Shown: positions 27,025 to 36,946, counted from the first letter of the stretch. The stretch is DNA of 58,636 nt from Actinomycetota bacterium (GCA_009699245.1 WLOQ01000008.1:55136-113771); one strand, 5' to 3'. A program made the numbers and translations. The notes: a model not told the origin generated them from the sequence alone.

Positions 27025-27030
27025 GCCCTC

Positions 27031-27036
27031 AGACTA
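27031..27036 (-). promoter_or_regulatory. putative -10 (TAGTCT) for the DEAD-box helicase gene
   Basis: TAGTCT on the minus strand ends 6 bases before the GTG at 27024. This supports the GTG start and a leaderless transcript. Confidence 0.45.
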
Positions 27037-27053
27037 GGGGCTCACGGCCCGCG

Positions 27054-28010
27054 TCAGGCGTGGACGTCGAGCACGAGCTTGCCGGTCGTGCGCCGCTCCG
27101 CGAGGTCGATCTGCGCCTGTGCGGCGTCGCCCAGCGGATAGCGGCCGCCGACGCGGGCGCGCAGTGTTCCCGCGCGAGCGCGCTCGAAGAGGTCCGCGAG
27201 CGGCTCGTCGAGCAGCTCGGGGTGGCCGAGGCAGTGGCGGAACCAGAAGCCGGTGACGGTCCGCGACTCGCGCATCAGCCTGCGCGTGTTGACGGTGTTC
27301 GTGCTGCCACCCGAGACGCCGTAGGTGACCATCCGCCCGAACGGGGCGAGCGCGTCCATCGACGCGTCGAAGACTTCGCCGCCGACGGCATCGAGGACGA
27401 CGTCGACCGGGCGCCCACCGTTGGCGTCGAGCAGCCGCTGCGTGAGCCCCTCCGCCGCGGAGTCGACCGCGACGTCGGCGCCGAGGTCGACCGCGAGTGC
27501 GCGCTTGTCCTCGCTCGAGGCCGTCGCGATCACGCGCCCGGCGCCGAGCGGGCGCGCGAGCTGGACGGCGAGCGAGCCCGTCCCGCCCGCCGCGGCGTGG
27601 ACGACGACCGTCTCCCCCGGTGCGGTGCGCCCGCTGGTGCGGATCAGGTGCCACGCGGTGAGCCCTTGGAGCAGCAGGGCGAGCGCGACGTCGTCTGCGA
27701 GGCCGTCCGGCAACGGGAAGCACAGGTCGGCGGGCACCGCGGCGACCTGCGCGTAGCCGCCGCGCCCGCCGGTCATCGCGAGCACGCGCACGCCATCAGA
27801 GCGGCGGATGCCCACGACCTCCGACCCAGGGATCAGCGGCAGCTCTGCCGCGGCGAGGTATTCGTTGCGGCGCTGGTGCGTGTCGGCGAAGTTCACGCCC
27901 GCGAGCGCGACGTCGACGAGCACCTCGCCGGGACCCGCGATCGGCTCCGGGATCTCGACGAGCTGCAGGACCTCCGGACCCCCAAACTCCGCCTGCTGGA
28001 CGGCGCGCAT
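27054..28010 (-). CDS. quinone oxidoreductase-like MDR enzyme
   Basis: This 318-residue medium-chain reductase starts MRAVQQAEFGGPEVLQLVEI, typical of NADPH:quinone oxidoreductases. The GroES-like domain includes GVNFADTHQR, and the cofactor loop is VVVHAAAGGTGSLAVQLAR, with ATASSEDKRALA for NADPH selection. There are no zinc ligands. It likely reduces quinones or alkenals to protect against reactive electrophiles. The real start at 28010 is 30 bases from the divergent PfkB gene; the frame stays open up to 28805 antisense to that gene, which is not coding. Confidence 0.9.
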   Translation of the reverse strand: MRAVQQAEFGGPEVLQLVEIPEPIAGPGEVLVDVALAGVNFADTHQRRNEYLAAAELPLIPGSEVVGIRRSDGVRVLAMTGGRGGYAQVAAVPADLCFPLPDGLADDVALALLLQGLTAWHLIRTSGRTAPGETVVVHAAAGGTGSLAVQLARPLGAGRVIATASSEDKRALAVDLGADVAVDSAAEGLTQRLLDANGGRPVDVVLDAVGGEVFDASMDALAPFGRMVTYGVSGGSTNTVNTRRLMRESRTVTGFWFRHCLGHPELLDEPLADLFERARAGTLRARVGGRYPLGDAAQAQIDLAERRTTGKLVLDVHA

Positions 28011-28024
28011 ATGCGGCCGAACGG

Positions 28025-28030
28025 TACTCT
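28025..28030 (+). promoter_or_regulatory. possible -10 (TACTCT) for the PfkB kinase gene
   Basis: TACTCT ends 10 bases before the ATG at 28041, a slightly longer gap than in the other cases. The minus strand offers TACCGT at the same place for the divergent oxidoreductase. Confidence 0.3.
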
Positions 28031-28040
28031 CCGCGGCCGC

Positions 28041-28976
28041 ATGAGCCTCACTGTCGTCGGATCCATCGCCTATGACGCCGTCACCACGCCCTTCGGGGAG
28101 CGCGAGCGCATGCTCGGCGGCGCCGCCACCCACTTCGCCCTCGCGGCGTCCTTCTTCGACGAGGTCCGCGTGATCGGGCCCGTCGGCGAGGATTTCGACC
28201 AGGAGTCCTGGGACATCCTGGGCACGCGCGGCACCGTCACGGACGACGTCGAGCGCATCAAGGGCGGCAAGACCTTCTTCTGGAAGGGCGAGTACTCGAC
28301 GAACCTCAACAGCCGCGAGACCCACGTCACCGACCTCAACGTCTTCGAGCACTTCGAGCCGAAGCTCTCGGACGCCGCGCGCTCGTGCGACGTCCTCTTC
28401 CTCGCGAACATCCAGCCGGACCTCCAGCGCGGCGTGCGCGAGCAGTGCACCGGCGCGCGCTTCGTCGCGATGGACTCGATGGACCTCTGGATCACGATCG
28501 CGCGTGGCTCGCTCGTCGACACGATCAAGGGCGTCGACTGCCTGATCCTCAACGACGAAGAGCTGGAGCTCCTCACCGAGAAGCCGAACTTCGTCAGCGC
28601 CGCGCGCGAGATCCTCACGTGGGGACCGTCCGCCGTGATCGCCAAGCAGGGCAAGTACGGCGCCGCGCTCTTCACCCGCGACGGGTACTTCGCGCTGCCG
28701 GCCTTCCCGCTGGAGCACGTCGTCGACCCGACGGGTGCCGGTGACACCTTCGCCGGCGGCTTCGTCGGCTACGTCGCCGCGCACCCCGAGCACCCGATCG
28801 ACCACGACCTGCTCGTGCGGGCGATGGTCTACGGCACGGCGCTCGCGTCATTCAACGTCGAGGCGTTCGGGACCGAGCGCGTCGCCGCGCTGCGCACCGA
28901 GGAGATCACCGGCCGCGTCGGCGAGCTCCAGCAGATGACGACGTTCGCGCACCAGCCGATCCCGCTGCGCGCGTAG
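28041..28976 (+). CDS. PfkB-family carbohydrate/nucleoside kinase
   Basis: This 311-residue ribokinase-fold kinase has an N-terminal substrate region LTVVGSIAYDAV and GGAATHFALAAS. The C-terminal PfkB signature DPTGAGDTFAGGFVGYVAAH holds the anion hole and the catalytic Asp. The Gly-Gly of the first substrate motif and the general length suit adenosine or sugar kinases; the exact substrate is not readable. No TACT-like lid motif is obvious. The downstream dcd gene is 31 bases away, so the two might share a transcript. Confidence 0.88.
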   Translation: MSLTVVGSIAYDAVTTPFGERERMLGGAATHFALAASFFDEVRVIGPVGEDFDQESWDILGTRGTVTDDVERIKGGKTFFWKGEYSTNLNSRETHVTDLNVFEHFEPKLSDAARSCDVLFLANIQPDLQRGVREQCTGARFVAMDSMDLWITIARGSLVDTIKGVDCLILNDEELELLTEKPNFVSAAREILTWGPSAVIAKQGKYGAALFTRDGYFALPAFPLEHVVDPTGAGDTFAGGFVGYVAAHPEHPIDHDLLVRAMVYGTALASFNVEAFGTERVAALRTEEITGRVGELQQMTTFAHQPIPLRA

Positions 28977-29007
28977 GCGCCCGTCGGGCATGGCAGACTC
29001 CGGCCCC

Positions 29008-29601
29008 ATGAGCGCGACCTCGGTCCTCTCGGACGGCACCATCCGGCGGCTCGTCGCCGAGGGGCGGATCAAGATCGACCCGTGGGACGACTCGCTCGTC
29101 CAGCCGGCGAGCGTGGACCTGCGCCTCGGGCACTCGTTCCGGGTGTTCCACAACCACCGCGTCACGGCGATCGACCTCGCCGACCCGCCGCGCGACCTCA
29201 CCGAGCAGATCGTCGTCGAGGACGACGACGCCTTCGTCATCCACCCCGGCGAGTTCTGCCTCGGCCGCACCGAGGAGTGGGTCGAGCTGCCGGACGACAT
29301 CGTCGCCCGCATCGAGGGCAAGAGCAGCCTCGGTCGCCTCGGACTGATCGTGCACGCCACCGCCGGCTTCTGCGACCCGGGGTGGAAGGGGACGCTGACG
29401 CTCGAGCTCGCGAACCTCACCCGCGTCCCGATCAAGCTGCGGCCCGGTCTGCCGATCGCCCAGCTGAGCTTCATGACCCTCGACCGCCCCGCCGAGCGCC
29501 CGTACGGCCACCCCGAGCTGGGCAGCCACTACCACGGCCAGGTCGAGGCCACCGAGTCGCGCTTTGACCCCGGTCATCGGGCGAGCCCCGCGGGCAGCTG
29601 A
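29008..29601 (+). CDS. dcd: dCTP deaminase, mycobacterial (possibly bifunctional dUTP-forming) type
   Basis: This 197-residue trimeric dUTPase-fold enzyme supplies dUTP/dUMP for thymidylate. The core motif EGKSSLGRLGLIVHATAGFC and DPGWKGTLTLEL closely follow the M. tuberculosis Dcd, which both deaminates dCTP and hydrolyses dUTP. The HxTAGF part is the feature shared with that bifunctional type. The catalytic Glu is in TLEL. The start ATG 29008 is preferred to 28990 because the N-terminus then reads MSATSVLSDGTIRRLVAEGR, as in homologues, and a CAGACT hexamer lies 8 bases upstream. Bifunctionality is inferred. Confidence 0.9.
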   Translation: MSATSVLSDGTIRRLVAEGRIKIDPWDDSLVQPASVDLRLGHSFRVFHNHRVTAIDLADPPRDLTEQIVVEDDDAFVIHPGEFCLGRTEEWVELPDDIVARIEGKSSLGRLGLIVHATAGFCDPGWKGTLTLELANLTRVPIKLRPGLPIAQLSFMTLDRPAERPYGHPELGSHYHGQVEATESRFDPGHRASPAGS

Positions 29602-29645
29602 CGCACCTGCTCCACACGAGCCGACGACTTTTTTCTCGACGCCTC

Positions 29646-29651
29646 TAGGAT
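29646..29651 (+). promoter_or_regulatory. putative -10 (TAGGAT) for citrate synthase
   Basis: TAGGAT precedes the gltA ATG by 39 bases and is followed by GGAG about 15 bases before the start. Here a short leader is expected, unlike the leaderless genes. A run of six T lies 11 bases before it. Confidence 0.3.
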
Positions 29652-29690
29652 GGTCCGCTCGCGGATCGAGCAACTAGGAGCACGACGAGG

Positions 29691-30980
<1,290 letters not shown>

Positions 30981-30987
30981 CCCAGGC

Positions 30988-31653
30988 TCAGAGGTGGAGG
31001 GCTGCGCCGTGCAGGCGCAGCCACCGCCGCTGCTCGTCGTAGCCGGGCAGATGCTCGGCCAGCAGGCCCCAGAACCGCGGTGAGTGGTCCATCACGACGA
31101 GGTGACACGCCTCGTGCCAGACGACGTAGTCGAGCACGTCTTCGGGGCCGAGCAGCAGGCGCCAGTTGAACGACATGGCGCCGGTCGAGGAGCACGATCC
31201 CCAGCGCGTGCGCTGGTCGCGGATCGAGATCGCGCGGTAGGTCACGCCGAGCGCCGCGGCGGCGCGTTCGAGGCGCGGCTCGACCTCTGCGCGGGCGGCG
31301 CGGCGGTACCAGCGCTCGAGCGCCGCGCGCTGCGCCGGCTCATTCCCGGGGACGTGGAGAAGGTCGCCGCGCCGGTGGGCGCGGGTGCGCGCCGCGTCGG
31401 GCGCGAGCCGCAGCGCCGACCCGAGGTAGGGCACCGTCCCCTGCCGCCGCGGGAGCGCGGCGCGGGCGCTCGCGAAGGCGGCTCGGCGGTCGTCGATCCA
31501 CGGCCGCAGCTCGGTGACCGCCGCGCGGGCGTCGCGCTCGCGGGCGCGCCGGGGCAGCGTCACGACGACGGCGCCGTCGGGCTCGACCCGCACCCGCACC
31601 GAGCGGGCGCGATCGGACCGTCGCACCGTGAAGTCGAGGTCCGCTGCGGGCAC
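30988..31653 (-). CDS. YgjP-like metallopeptidase (DUF45/SprT-like)
   Basis: This 221-residue protein has an N-terminal beta region (RSVRVRVEPDGAVVVTLPRR) and a C-terminal zinc peptidase domain. The active motif is DYVVWHEACHLVVMDHSPRFW (HExxH plus a further His), preceded by RTRWGSCSSTGAMSFNWRLL, the diagnostic YgjP segment. The family is poorly understood and probably intracellular. The start is GTG at 31653, 5 bases after the stop of the membrane protein gene upstream, so it ends the MBL - metF - membrane protein - YgjP operon on the minus strand. Confidence 0.9.
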   Translation of the reverse strand: MPAADLDFTVRRSDRARSVRVRVEPDGAVVVTLPRRARERDARAAVTELRPWIDDRRAAFASARAALPRRQGTVPYLGSALRLAPDAARTRAHRRGDLLHVPGNEPAQRAALERWYRRAARAEVEPRLERAAAALGVTYRAISIRDQRTRWGSCSSTGAMSFNWRLLLGPEDVLDYVVWHEACHLVVMDHSPRFWGLLAEHLPGYDEQRRWLRLHGAALHL

Positions 31654-31658
31654 CGCGG

Positions 31659-32690
31659 TCAGGCTACGCCGTCCGGCGGCTCGCTCCACCCGGTGAGGCG
31701 CCCGATCAGCGCCTCGGCTGGCAGAAGGAGGCCGATCGCCGCGAGCACCGCGATGAACGCCATGGTGCCGAAGTCGCCGCCCAAGCCCACGAGCGTCGGC
31801 TCGAAGCCGACGACGAAGATCCCGGTGAGGACCCCCGCGACGGCGAGGAGGTGCCGGTGGAGCACCCACTCGCTCGCCGTCATCCCGGTGGCGCTCCCGG
31901 CGAGCCACGCCGACGCGATCGTCGGCCCGGCGATCCCGGCCGGCCCGTCCACCGCGAGGATCAGCAGCGTGAAGCCGACCGTCGGCAGCGCGGAGGCGAC
32001 GATGACGTTCATCCGTCCCGCGGCGGCGAGGCCGTAGGTCGTGAGTGTCGCGGCGAGGGCGGCGGCAAGGACGAGCACGCCATCGACCGTGTCGAGCTCG
32101 GTGACCGGCGCCCCGGGGCCGTCCCATCCGCCCGCGGCCGCGACCGCCCAGATGAGGAACACCGCGACGAAGGTGATCGCGCCGATCCGCCCGCCGATCC
32201 CGGGCACGACGCCCTTGAGCAGCATCCAGAAGACCCCGGTGAGCGCGCCGGCCGCGACGACCCAGCCGGTGCCCGGGAGCACGAGCGGCGAGCATGCGCC
32301 GGCGAACGAGCCGGCGTACCCGCACGCCGCGTGGTTGCGCGACACGCCGGGGAAGATCGGCAGGAGCCCCGCGACGACGCCGACGATCCCGATGGCGAGC
32401 GTCGGCGCCAGATCCGCGCTGCGCACGAGCAGCACGGTCGCCAGCGTCGCCGCCGTGCTGAGGACCGGATCGATCGGATCGAACGACACGTCCGGCCGGC
32501 AGGCGCGCACCGCGATCACGAGCCCGCCGATCGCGGGGCCGCAGAGGAGCGTGAAGACGATCGTCTCCCAGCCGATGGCGCCGCGCAGGAAGCCGTCGGC
32601 GTAGAAGATGCAGAGGACCGCCACGAGGGCGGCGGGCAGCAGGGCCGTGCGCCACGTCCACGCGCGGCGCGTTGCGGTGCGCACCACCAT
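31659..32690 (-). CDS. polytopic membrane protein of unknown function
   Basis: This 343-residue protein has about ten hydrophobic spans. Recognisable stretches are ALLPAALVAVLCIFYADGFL at the N-terminus, GVSRNHAACGYAGSFAGACS (a conserved-looking, Gly/Cys-rich loop), VPGIGGRIGAITFVAVFLIW, and FIAVLAAIGLLLPAEALIGR near the end. I cannot match it to a transporter family I know. The Gly/Ser-rich loop with two Cys might mark a re-entrant or binding segment. The gene lies between metF (7 bases upstream) and the YgjP gene (5 bases downstream), so it is co-expressed with both. Confidence 0.7.
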   Translation of the reverse strand: MVVRTATRRAWTWRTALLPAALVAVLCIFYADGFLRGAIGWETIVFTLLCGPAIGGLVIAVRACRPDVSFDPIDPVLSTAATLATVLLVRSADLAPTLAIGIVGVVAGLLPIFPGVSRNHAACGYAGSFAGACSPLVLPGTGWVVAAGALTGVFWMLLKGVVPGIGGRIGAITFVAVFLIWAVAAAGGWDGPGAPVTELDTVDGVLVLAAALAATLTTYGLAAAGRMNVIVASALPTVGFTLLILAVDGPAGIAGPTIASAWLAGSATGMTASEWVLHRHLLAVAGVLTGIFVVGFEPTLVGLGGDFGTMAFIAVLAAIGLLLPAEALIGRLTGWSEPPDGVA

Positions 32691-32697
32691 GAGGACG

Positions 32698-33591
32698 TCA
32701 GGCGCCGGCGGTGTCCCAGGGCCGCTGGAGGCGCAGCGCGCCGACGATCGCGCGCGTGGCCGGCGAGCGGTTGAGCGTGTAGAAGTGGATGCCCGGGGCG
32801 CCGCCCGCCAGCAGCTCGGCGCATTGGAGCGTCGCGTACGCGACGCCGAAGTCCTCGACGGCCTCCGGCTCGTCGGTGCGCAGGTCGAGCTCGGCGCGCA
32901 GCCGCGCCGGGACCTCCGAGCCGCACAGCGATGTGATGCGGTCGAGCTGCGCGATGTTCGTGATCGGCAGGATCCCCGGAATGATCGGGACGTCGATGCC
33001 GATCGCCCGCGCGCGCTCGACGAAGTCGAAGTAGACGGCGTTGTCGAAGAAGAGCTGCGTGATGAGGAAGTCGACCCCCGCGTCGACCTTCGCCTTGAGA
33101 TGACGCAGGTCGTCCTCGGGACTCGTGGCGTGGATGTGCGTCTCGGGGAACGCCGCAGCGCCCACCGTCATCGCGTAGTCCGCGTTGATGAGCTCGACGA
33201 GCTCACGCGAGTACTCGAAGCCGCCGTCGGTGCGCACCCACTCGTCCTGGCCGGCGGGCGGGTCGCCGCGCAGCGCGAGGACGTTCTCGAACCCGAGCTC
33301 GCGCATCTCGTCGAGCGTCGCGCGCAGCTCGTCGACGGTGGCGCCGACGCAGGTGAAGTGCGCCATCGCCTCGATCCCGTGGCGCTCGCGGATCGTCGAG
33401 GCGATCTCGAGGGTCTTGCCGGCCGTCGAGCCGCCGGCGCCGTAGGTCACCGACACGTACGCCGGGTCCATGGGCGCGAGCTTCGCGATCGCCTCGTAGA
33501 GATTCGCTTCGCCCTCGGGTGTGCGCGGCGGGAAGAACTCGAAGGAGAAGACCGGGTCCGGGCCCTGCCGCAGGATGTCGTCGATCCGCAT
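32698..33591 (-). CDS. metF: methylenetetrahydrofolate reductase
   Basis: This 297-residue FAD-dependent TIM barrel reduces 5,10-methylene-THF to 5-methyl-THF for methionine synthesis. Typical segments are VFSFEFFPPRTPEGEANLYE at the N-terminus, YVSVTYGAGGSTAGKT, FENVLALRGDPPAG and DFLITQLFFDNAVYFDFV. It is a single-domain bacterial form without the regulatory domain. The gene is 21 bases after the MBL hydrolase and 7 bases before the membrane protein gene in a minus-strand operon. The start at 33591 follows the conserved MRIDDIL beginning. Confidence 0.95.
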   Translation of the reverse strand: MRIDDILRQGPDPVFSFEFFPPRTPEGEANLYEAIAKLAPMDPAYVSVTYGAGGSTAGKTLEIASTIRERHGIEAMAHFTCVGATVDELRATLDEMRELGFENVLALRGDPPAGQDEWVRTDGGFEYSRELVELINADYAMTVGAAAFPETHIHATSPEDDLRHLKAKVDAGVDFLITQLFFDNAVYFDFVERARAIGIDVPIIPGILPITNIAQLDRITSLCGSEVPARLRAELDLRTDEPEAVEDFGVAYATLQCAELLAGGAPGIHFYTLNRSPATRAIVGALRLQRPWDTAGA

Positions 33592-33612
33592 CGCGCTACA
33601 GACTACGGACGG

Positions 33613-34620
33613 TCAGGCGAGCGTCCAGCGCGCCGCCTGGCTCGGGTCGTCGCGCAGGCATGCGGCGACCCCCGCGAGCTCGAGGTGGCGCAGATAGCAG
33701 AGCGTCTCGTTGAGCCACCAGCCGGCGTTCTCGCGCGTGATCTCCGGGCCGTAGACGAGCGGAATCGCCTCGAACACGGTCACCGGGTCGGCGGTCGCCA
33801 GCATGGTGACGCACGCTTCGAGGCGCTCGGCCACGAGGACGCGGTTCGCGTTGATGTGCGCCTGGACGTCGGTGAAGGGGCGCGCGTGTCCGGCCAGGCA
33901 GAGGCGCATGTCGAGGTCTTCGACGGCACTGAGCGACTCGAGGAACTCGCCCGCTGGGTCGGCTGTCCAGCCGTAGTCGTAATACGGCGAGATTCGGCCG
34001 ACGAGGTGGTCACCGGAGATGAGGATGCGGCGCTCCTCCTGGTAGAGGCAGACGTGCGACGGGGCGTGGCCCGGCGTCTCGAGGATCTTCCAGGGCCCGA
34101 GGTCGGTCTGGATCTCGACGCCGGCGACGAGGTCGCGGTCGGGCGCGACCACCGCGGCGATCCCCGACCCCTGCCCCTTGCTCGCCTGCTCATACGCGCG
34201 CTGCGGCGCCTCGGGAACGCCGCTCTGCCGTGCGATCTCCAGGCGCCTGTCGAGTGTCGCCTGCGGATTCTGGGCAGCCTCGATCATGTGCGCGTGGTTC
34301 GGGTGCATCCACAGCTCGCACTCCACGCGCTCGAGGATCGTCGCCGCCTGGCCGTAGTGGTCGGCGTGCGCGTGCGTGCAGACGAGGAGCTTCACGTTCT
34401 CGATCCGCAGGTTCACCATCGCGAGCGCGCGGTCGAGGTGCGCCATCGACCCCGGCTCATGGAGCCCCGTGTCGACGAGGACGATGCCGTCGCCGGCCGC
34501 GATCGCCCAGGCGTTGCAGTGCGGGATCCCGGGCCACGGGAGCGGCAGGCGCAGGCGCCAGATGCCCGGCAGGACGCGCTCGCCGCGGCCCAGCTCGCGT
34601 TTGCGTGTCAACCCGGACAT
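33613..34620 (-). CDS. MBL-fold metallohydrolase (long form)
   Basis: This 335-residue metallo-beta-lactamase-fold hydrolase has zinc motif TLVCTHAHADHYGQAAT-like VCTHAHADHYGQ, then ETPGHAPSHVCLY (His), ILISGDHLVGRIS (Asp) and a late His in LAGHARPF. The extra helical C-terminal region (~80 residues, with LNETLCYLRHLELAGV) is like that of glyoxalase-II-related and DUF-type MBL proteins that start SGLTRKREL. The substrate is unknown, perhaps a thioester or lactone. A start at ATG 34620 is chosen; GTG 34632 with GGAGG upstream is an alternative. It heads the metF operon and is divergent from another MBL gene. Confidence 0.87.
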   Translation of the reverse strand: MSGLTRKRELGRGERVLPGIWRLRLPLPWPGIPHCNAWAIAAGDGIVLVDTGLHEPGSMAHLDRALAMVNLRIENVKLLVCTHAHADHYGQAATILERVECELWMHPNHAHMIEAAQNPQATLDRRLEIARQSGVPEAPQRAYEQASKGQGSGIAAVVAPDRDLVAGVEIQTDLGPWKILETPGHAPSHVCLYQEERRILISGDHLVGRISPYYDYGWTADPAGEFLESLSAVEDLDMRLCLAGHARPFTDVQAHINANRVLVAERLEACVTMLATADPVTVFEAIPLVYGPEITRENAGWWLNETLCYLRHLELAGVAACLRDDPSQAARWTLA

Positions 34621-34663
34621 CGTCGTGGCCACACTACGCCTCCGGGGAGGCCACACCGGGCGG

Positions 34664-34669
34664 TAGCCT
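34664..34669 (+). promoter_or_regulatory. putative -10 (TAGCCT) for the MBL hydrolase gene at 34679
   Basis: TAGCCT ends 9 bases before the ATG at 34679 in the divergent spacer. On the minus strand TAGTGT lies 10 bases from the ATG of the opposite MBL gene. Confidence 0.4.
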
Positions 34670-34678
34670 GCGAGCGCC

Positions 34679-35413
34679 ATGAGCTTCCCGCGCATGCGGC
34701 GCGCCGAGCGCCATCGCCTCGAGGACGTCGCCGACGGCGTCTGGCTGCTGCGCGGCGGCTTCCCGGGCAAGACGATGAACGTGTACTTCGTGCGCGACGG
34801 CGATGGCGTCCTGATGTTCGACGCCGGCGTGCGCTCGATGGCCGGCGCCGCAGCCGCAGCCGCCGCGTCGCTCGGCGGCCTCACGCGGATCGTCCTCGGA
34901 CACGCCCACGCCGACCATCGCGGGACGGCGGCGGCCCTCGGCGTGCCGGCCCTCTGCCACCCGCTCGAGCGCGCCGGCGCGCAGGGTGACGGCGGCGCCC
35001 ACTACTTCCACACCGAGCGCCTCAATGCGGCCGCGCGGCTCGTCATGGGCCGGATGCTCGCCGGGTGGGACGGCGGCCCGGTGACGATCGCGGACACCGT
35101 CGAGGAGGGCGACGCCATCGCGGGCTTCGAGGTCGTCCACCTGCCCGGCCACGCGCCCGGGCAGATCGGTCTCTGGCGCGCCGCCGACCGCCTCGCGCTG
35201 ACGAGCGACTGCTTCTACACGCTCGATCCGCAGACGGGCCGCAAGGGCCATGCACGCGTGCCCCATGCCGCCTTCAACGCGGACACCGAGCAGGCGCGCG
35301 CCTCGATCCGCAAGCTCGCGGCGCTGGAGCCCGCCGCCGCCTGGCCCGGGCATGCCGACCCGCTGCGCGGCGACGTGCGCGCGCAGCTCGAGCGCGCGGC
35401 GGAGACGACCTGA
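34679..35413 (+). CDS. MBL-fold metallohydrolase (short form)
   Basis: This 244-residue metallo-beta-lactamase-fold enzyme has zinc motif LGHAHADHRGTAAAL, second-site VVHLPGHAPGQIGLW and TSDCFYTL (Asp), and a C-terminal AWPGHADPL. It belongs to the single-domain glyoxalase-II/lactonase-like group. Its substrate is unknown. The stop overlaps the ATG of the next gene (TGATG), and the following genes also overlap, making a plus-strand operon of MBL hydrolase, hypothetical protein, M29 peptidase and perhaps pyruvate kinase. Confidence 0.85.
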   Translation: MSFPRMRRAERHRLEDVADGVWLLRGGFPGKTMNVYFVRDGDGVLMFDAGVRSMAGAAAAAAASLGGLTRIVLGHAHADHRGTAAALGVPALCHPLERAGAQGDGGAHYFHTERLNAAARLVMGRMLAGWDGGPVTIADTVEEGDAIAGFEVVHLPGHAPGQIGLWRAADRLALTSDCFYTLDPQTGRKGHARVPHAAFNADTEQARASIRKLAALEPAAAWPGHADPLRGDVRAQLERAAETT

Positions 35414-35775
35414 TGGGCCGCCGCTCCCGGCGCCGCGACGGCGCGCCCATGCCCGACGCTCCCACCGAGCGCATCACCTCTGCCGACGGCACGCAGGCGC
35501 TCGACCTGCGCACCGTCCTGAAGCCGAAGACCCGCGCCGCCTACGCCGCCGCCCTGCACGATCAGTCGGCGTCCCGCGACGACGCGTGGCACCGCGCCGT
35601 CGAGTTCCTCTTCGAGCGGCTCGTCGTGTGCTGGGAAATCAGCGGCGTTCCGACCGAGGGCCAGCGCGACCTGCTGCTGCGGCTGCGCGCCGCCACGCAG
35701 GACGAGCGTCGCTTCGTGCGCGACGCGCTGCGCACCCACTGCGCCGAGTGGTTCCCGGACGTGGAGGCCCCGTGA
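35413..35775 (+). CDS. conserved-looking hypothetical protein, 120 residues
   Basis: This 120-residue protein has a basic N-terminus (MGRRSRRRDGAP) followed by a helical region (AWHRAVEFLFERLVVCWEIS), then GQRDLLLRLRAATQDERRFV and an acidic end (WFPDVEAP). I recognise no domain. Overlaps of one base with the upstream MBL gene and four bases with the downstream peptidase gene show that it is translated in step with them. The codon pattern matches its neighbours, so it is most likely a real small cytosolic helical protein. Confidence 0.7.
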   Translation: MGRRSRRRDGAPMPDAPTERITSADGTQALDLRTVLKPKTRAAYAAALHDQSASRDDAWHRAVEFLFERLVVCWEISGVPTEGQRDLLLRLRAATQDERRFVRDALRTHCAEWFPDVEAP

Positions 35776-36896
35776 CCGCGCGCATGGACGATGACTTCGC
35801 CCTCGTGACGGAGATGCTCGACCCGCGCGCGATGGCCGACCTCCTGGCCGGCTACTGCCTGGAGGTCCAGCCCGGCCAACACGTGGTCGTGCGGTCCGGC
35901 TTCATGGCGACCCCGCTGCTCCTCGAGCTCCAGCGCGCGATCCTCGAGCGCGAGGCGTGGGTGCGCTTCGACCTCGCGCTCCCCGGGCAGGGGCGCGGCT
36001 TCTACGAGCATGCCCGCGACGTCCACCTCGACGACTTCGACGACCTCGCGATGGCGGAGGCGAAGGGCCTCTCGGCGGTCCTCGGCGTTCAGGCGCCCTA
36101 CGAGCTGAGCGAGCTCGCCGGGGTCGATCCTGCGCGAATCACCCGCGCCGCGCGAGCCCGCCGGCCGGTCCGCGAGCGCACGCTGAAGAAGCGCTGGTGC
36201 TCGACGCTCTGGCCCACCCCGGCCGGCGCGGCGCTCGCCGGCATGGACCTCCAGGAATACGCGGCCTTCGTCGCCCGCGCGATGTTCCTCGACGTCCCCG
36301 ACCCGGTCGCCGCATGGCGGGGCCTGAGCGAGTTCCAGGACCGCCTGATCGCCCGGCTCGAAGACGTGCGCGAACTGCGCATCGAGGGCGACGGCACCGA
36401 CCTGACCCTGAAGGTCGCAAAGCGCACGTGGGTGAATTCCGACGGGCGGCGCAACATGCCGAGCGGCGAGGTCTTCACCGGGCCGCACGAGACCTCCGCC
36501 GAGGGCACGATCCGCTTCACCATCCCGTCGTCCCCGGCGGGCGTCCTCGTCGAGGACGTGACGCTCACGTTCCGCGCGGGCGAGGTCGTCACCGCGACCG
36601 CGGCGCGCGGCGAGGAGTACCTGCGCCAGGCGCTCGCGACCGATGACGGCGCGCGCTTCCTCGGCGAGATCGGCATCGGGACGAACTTCGGCATCCAGCG
36701 CCCGACGGGCTCGATCCTCTTCGACGAGAAGATCGGTGGCACCGTCCACCTCGCGCTCGGGCGCTCGTACCCGGAGACCGGCGGGCGCAACGAGAGCGCG
36801 CTCCATTGGGATCTCATCTGCGACCTGCGCGAACGCGGGCACATGACGGCCGACGGCGTCCCGCTCATCATCGAGGGCCGGTTCGCCGGGCTCTGA
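35772..36896 (+). CDS. M29-family aminopeptidase, second copy
   Basis: This 374-residue metallo-aminopeptidase of family M29 has the metal-site signature RRNMPSGEVFTGPHETSAEG. The C-terminal ALHWDLICDLR and LALGRSYPETGG segments are the other metal and substrate parts. The protein resembles AmpS/aminopeptidase T and is shorter than the copy at 16899 (405 residues), with clear divergence between the two. The GTG start overlaps the previous stop (GTGA). It may trim peptides in the cytosol. Placement with MBL hydrolase and pyruvate kinase gives no further clue. Confidence 0.9.
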   Translation: MTARMDDDFALVTEMLDPRAMADLLAGYCLEVQPGQHVVVRSGFMATPLLLELQRAILEREAWVRFDLALPGQGRGFYEHARDVHLDDFDDLAMAEAKGLSAVLGVQAPYELSELAGVDPARITRAARARRPVRERTLKKRWCSTLWPTPAGAALAGMDLQEYAAFVARAMFLDVPDPVAAWRGLSEFQDRLIARLEDVRELRIEGDGTDLTLKVAKRTWVNSDGRRNMPSGEVFTGPHETSAEGTIRFTIPSSPAGVLVEDVTLTFRAGEVVTATAARGEEYLRQALATDDGARFLGEIGIGTNFGIQRPTGSILFDEKIGGTVHLALGRSYPETGGRNESALHWDLICDLRERGHMTADGVPLIIEGRFAGL

Positions 36897-36946
36897 GCAG
36901 GGCTGACCACGCGCGCGGCGGCGGGGGCGGTACCGTGACCTACTCC

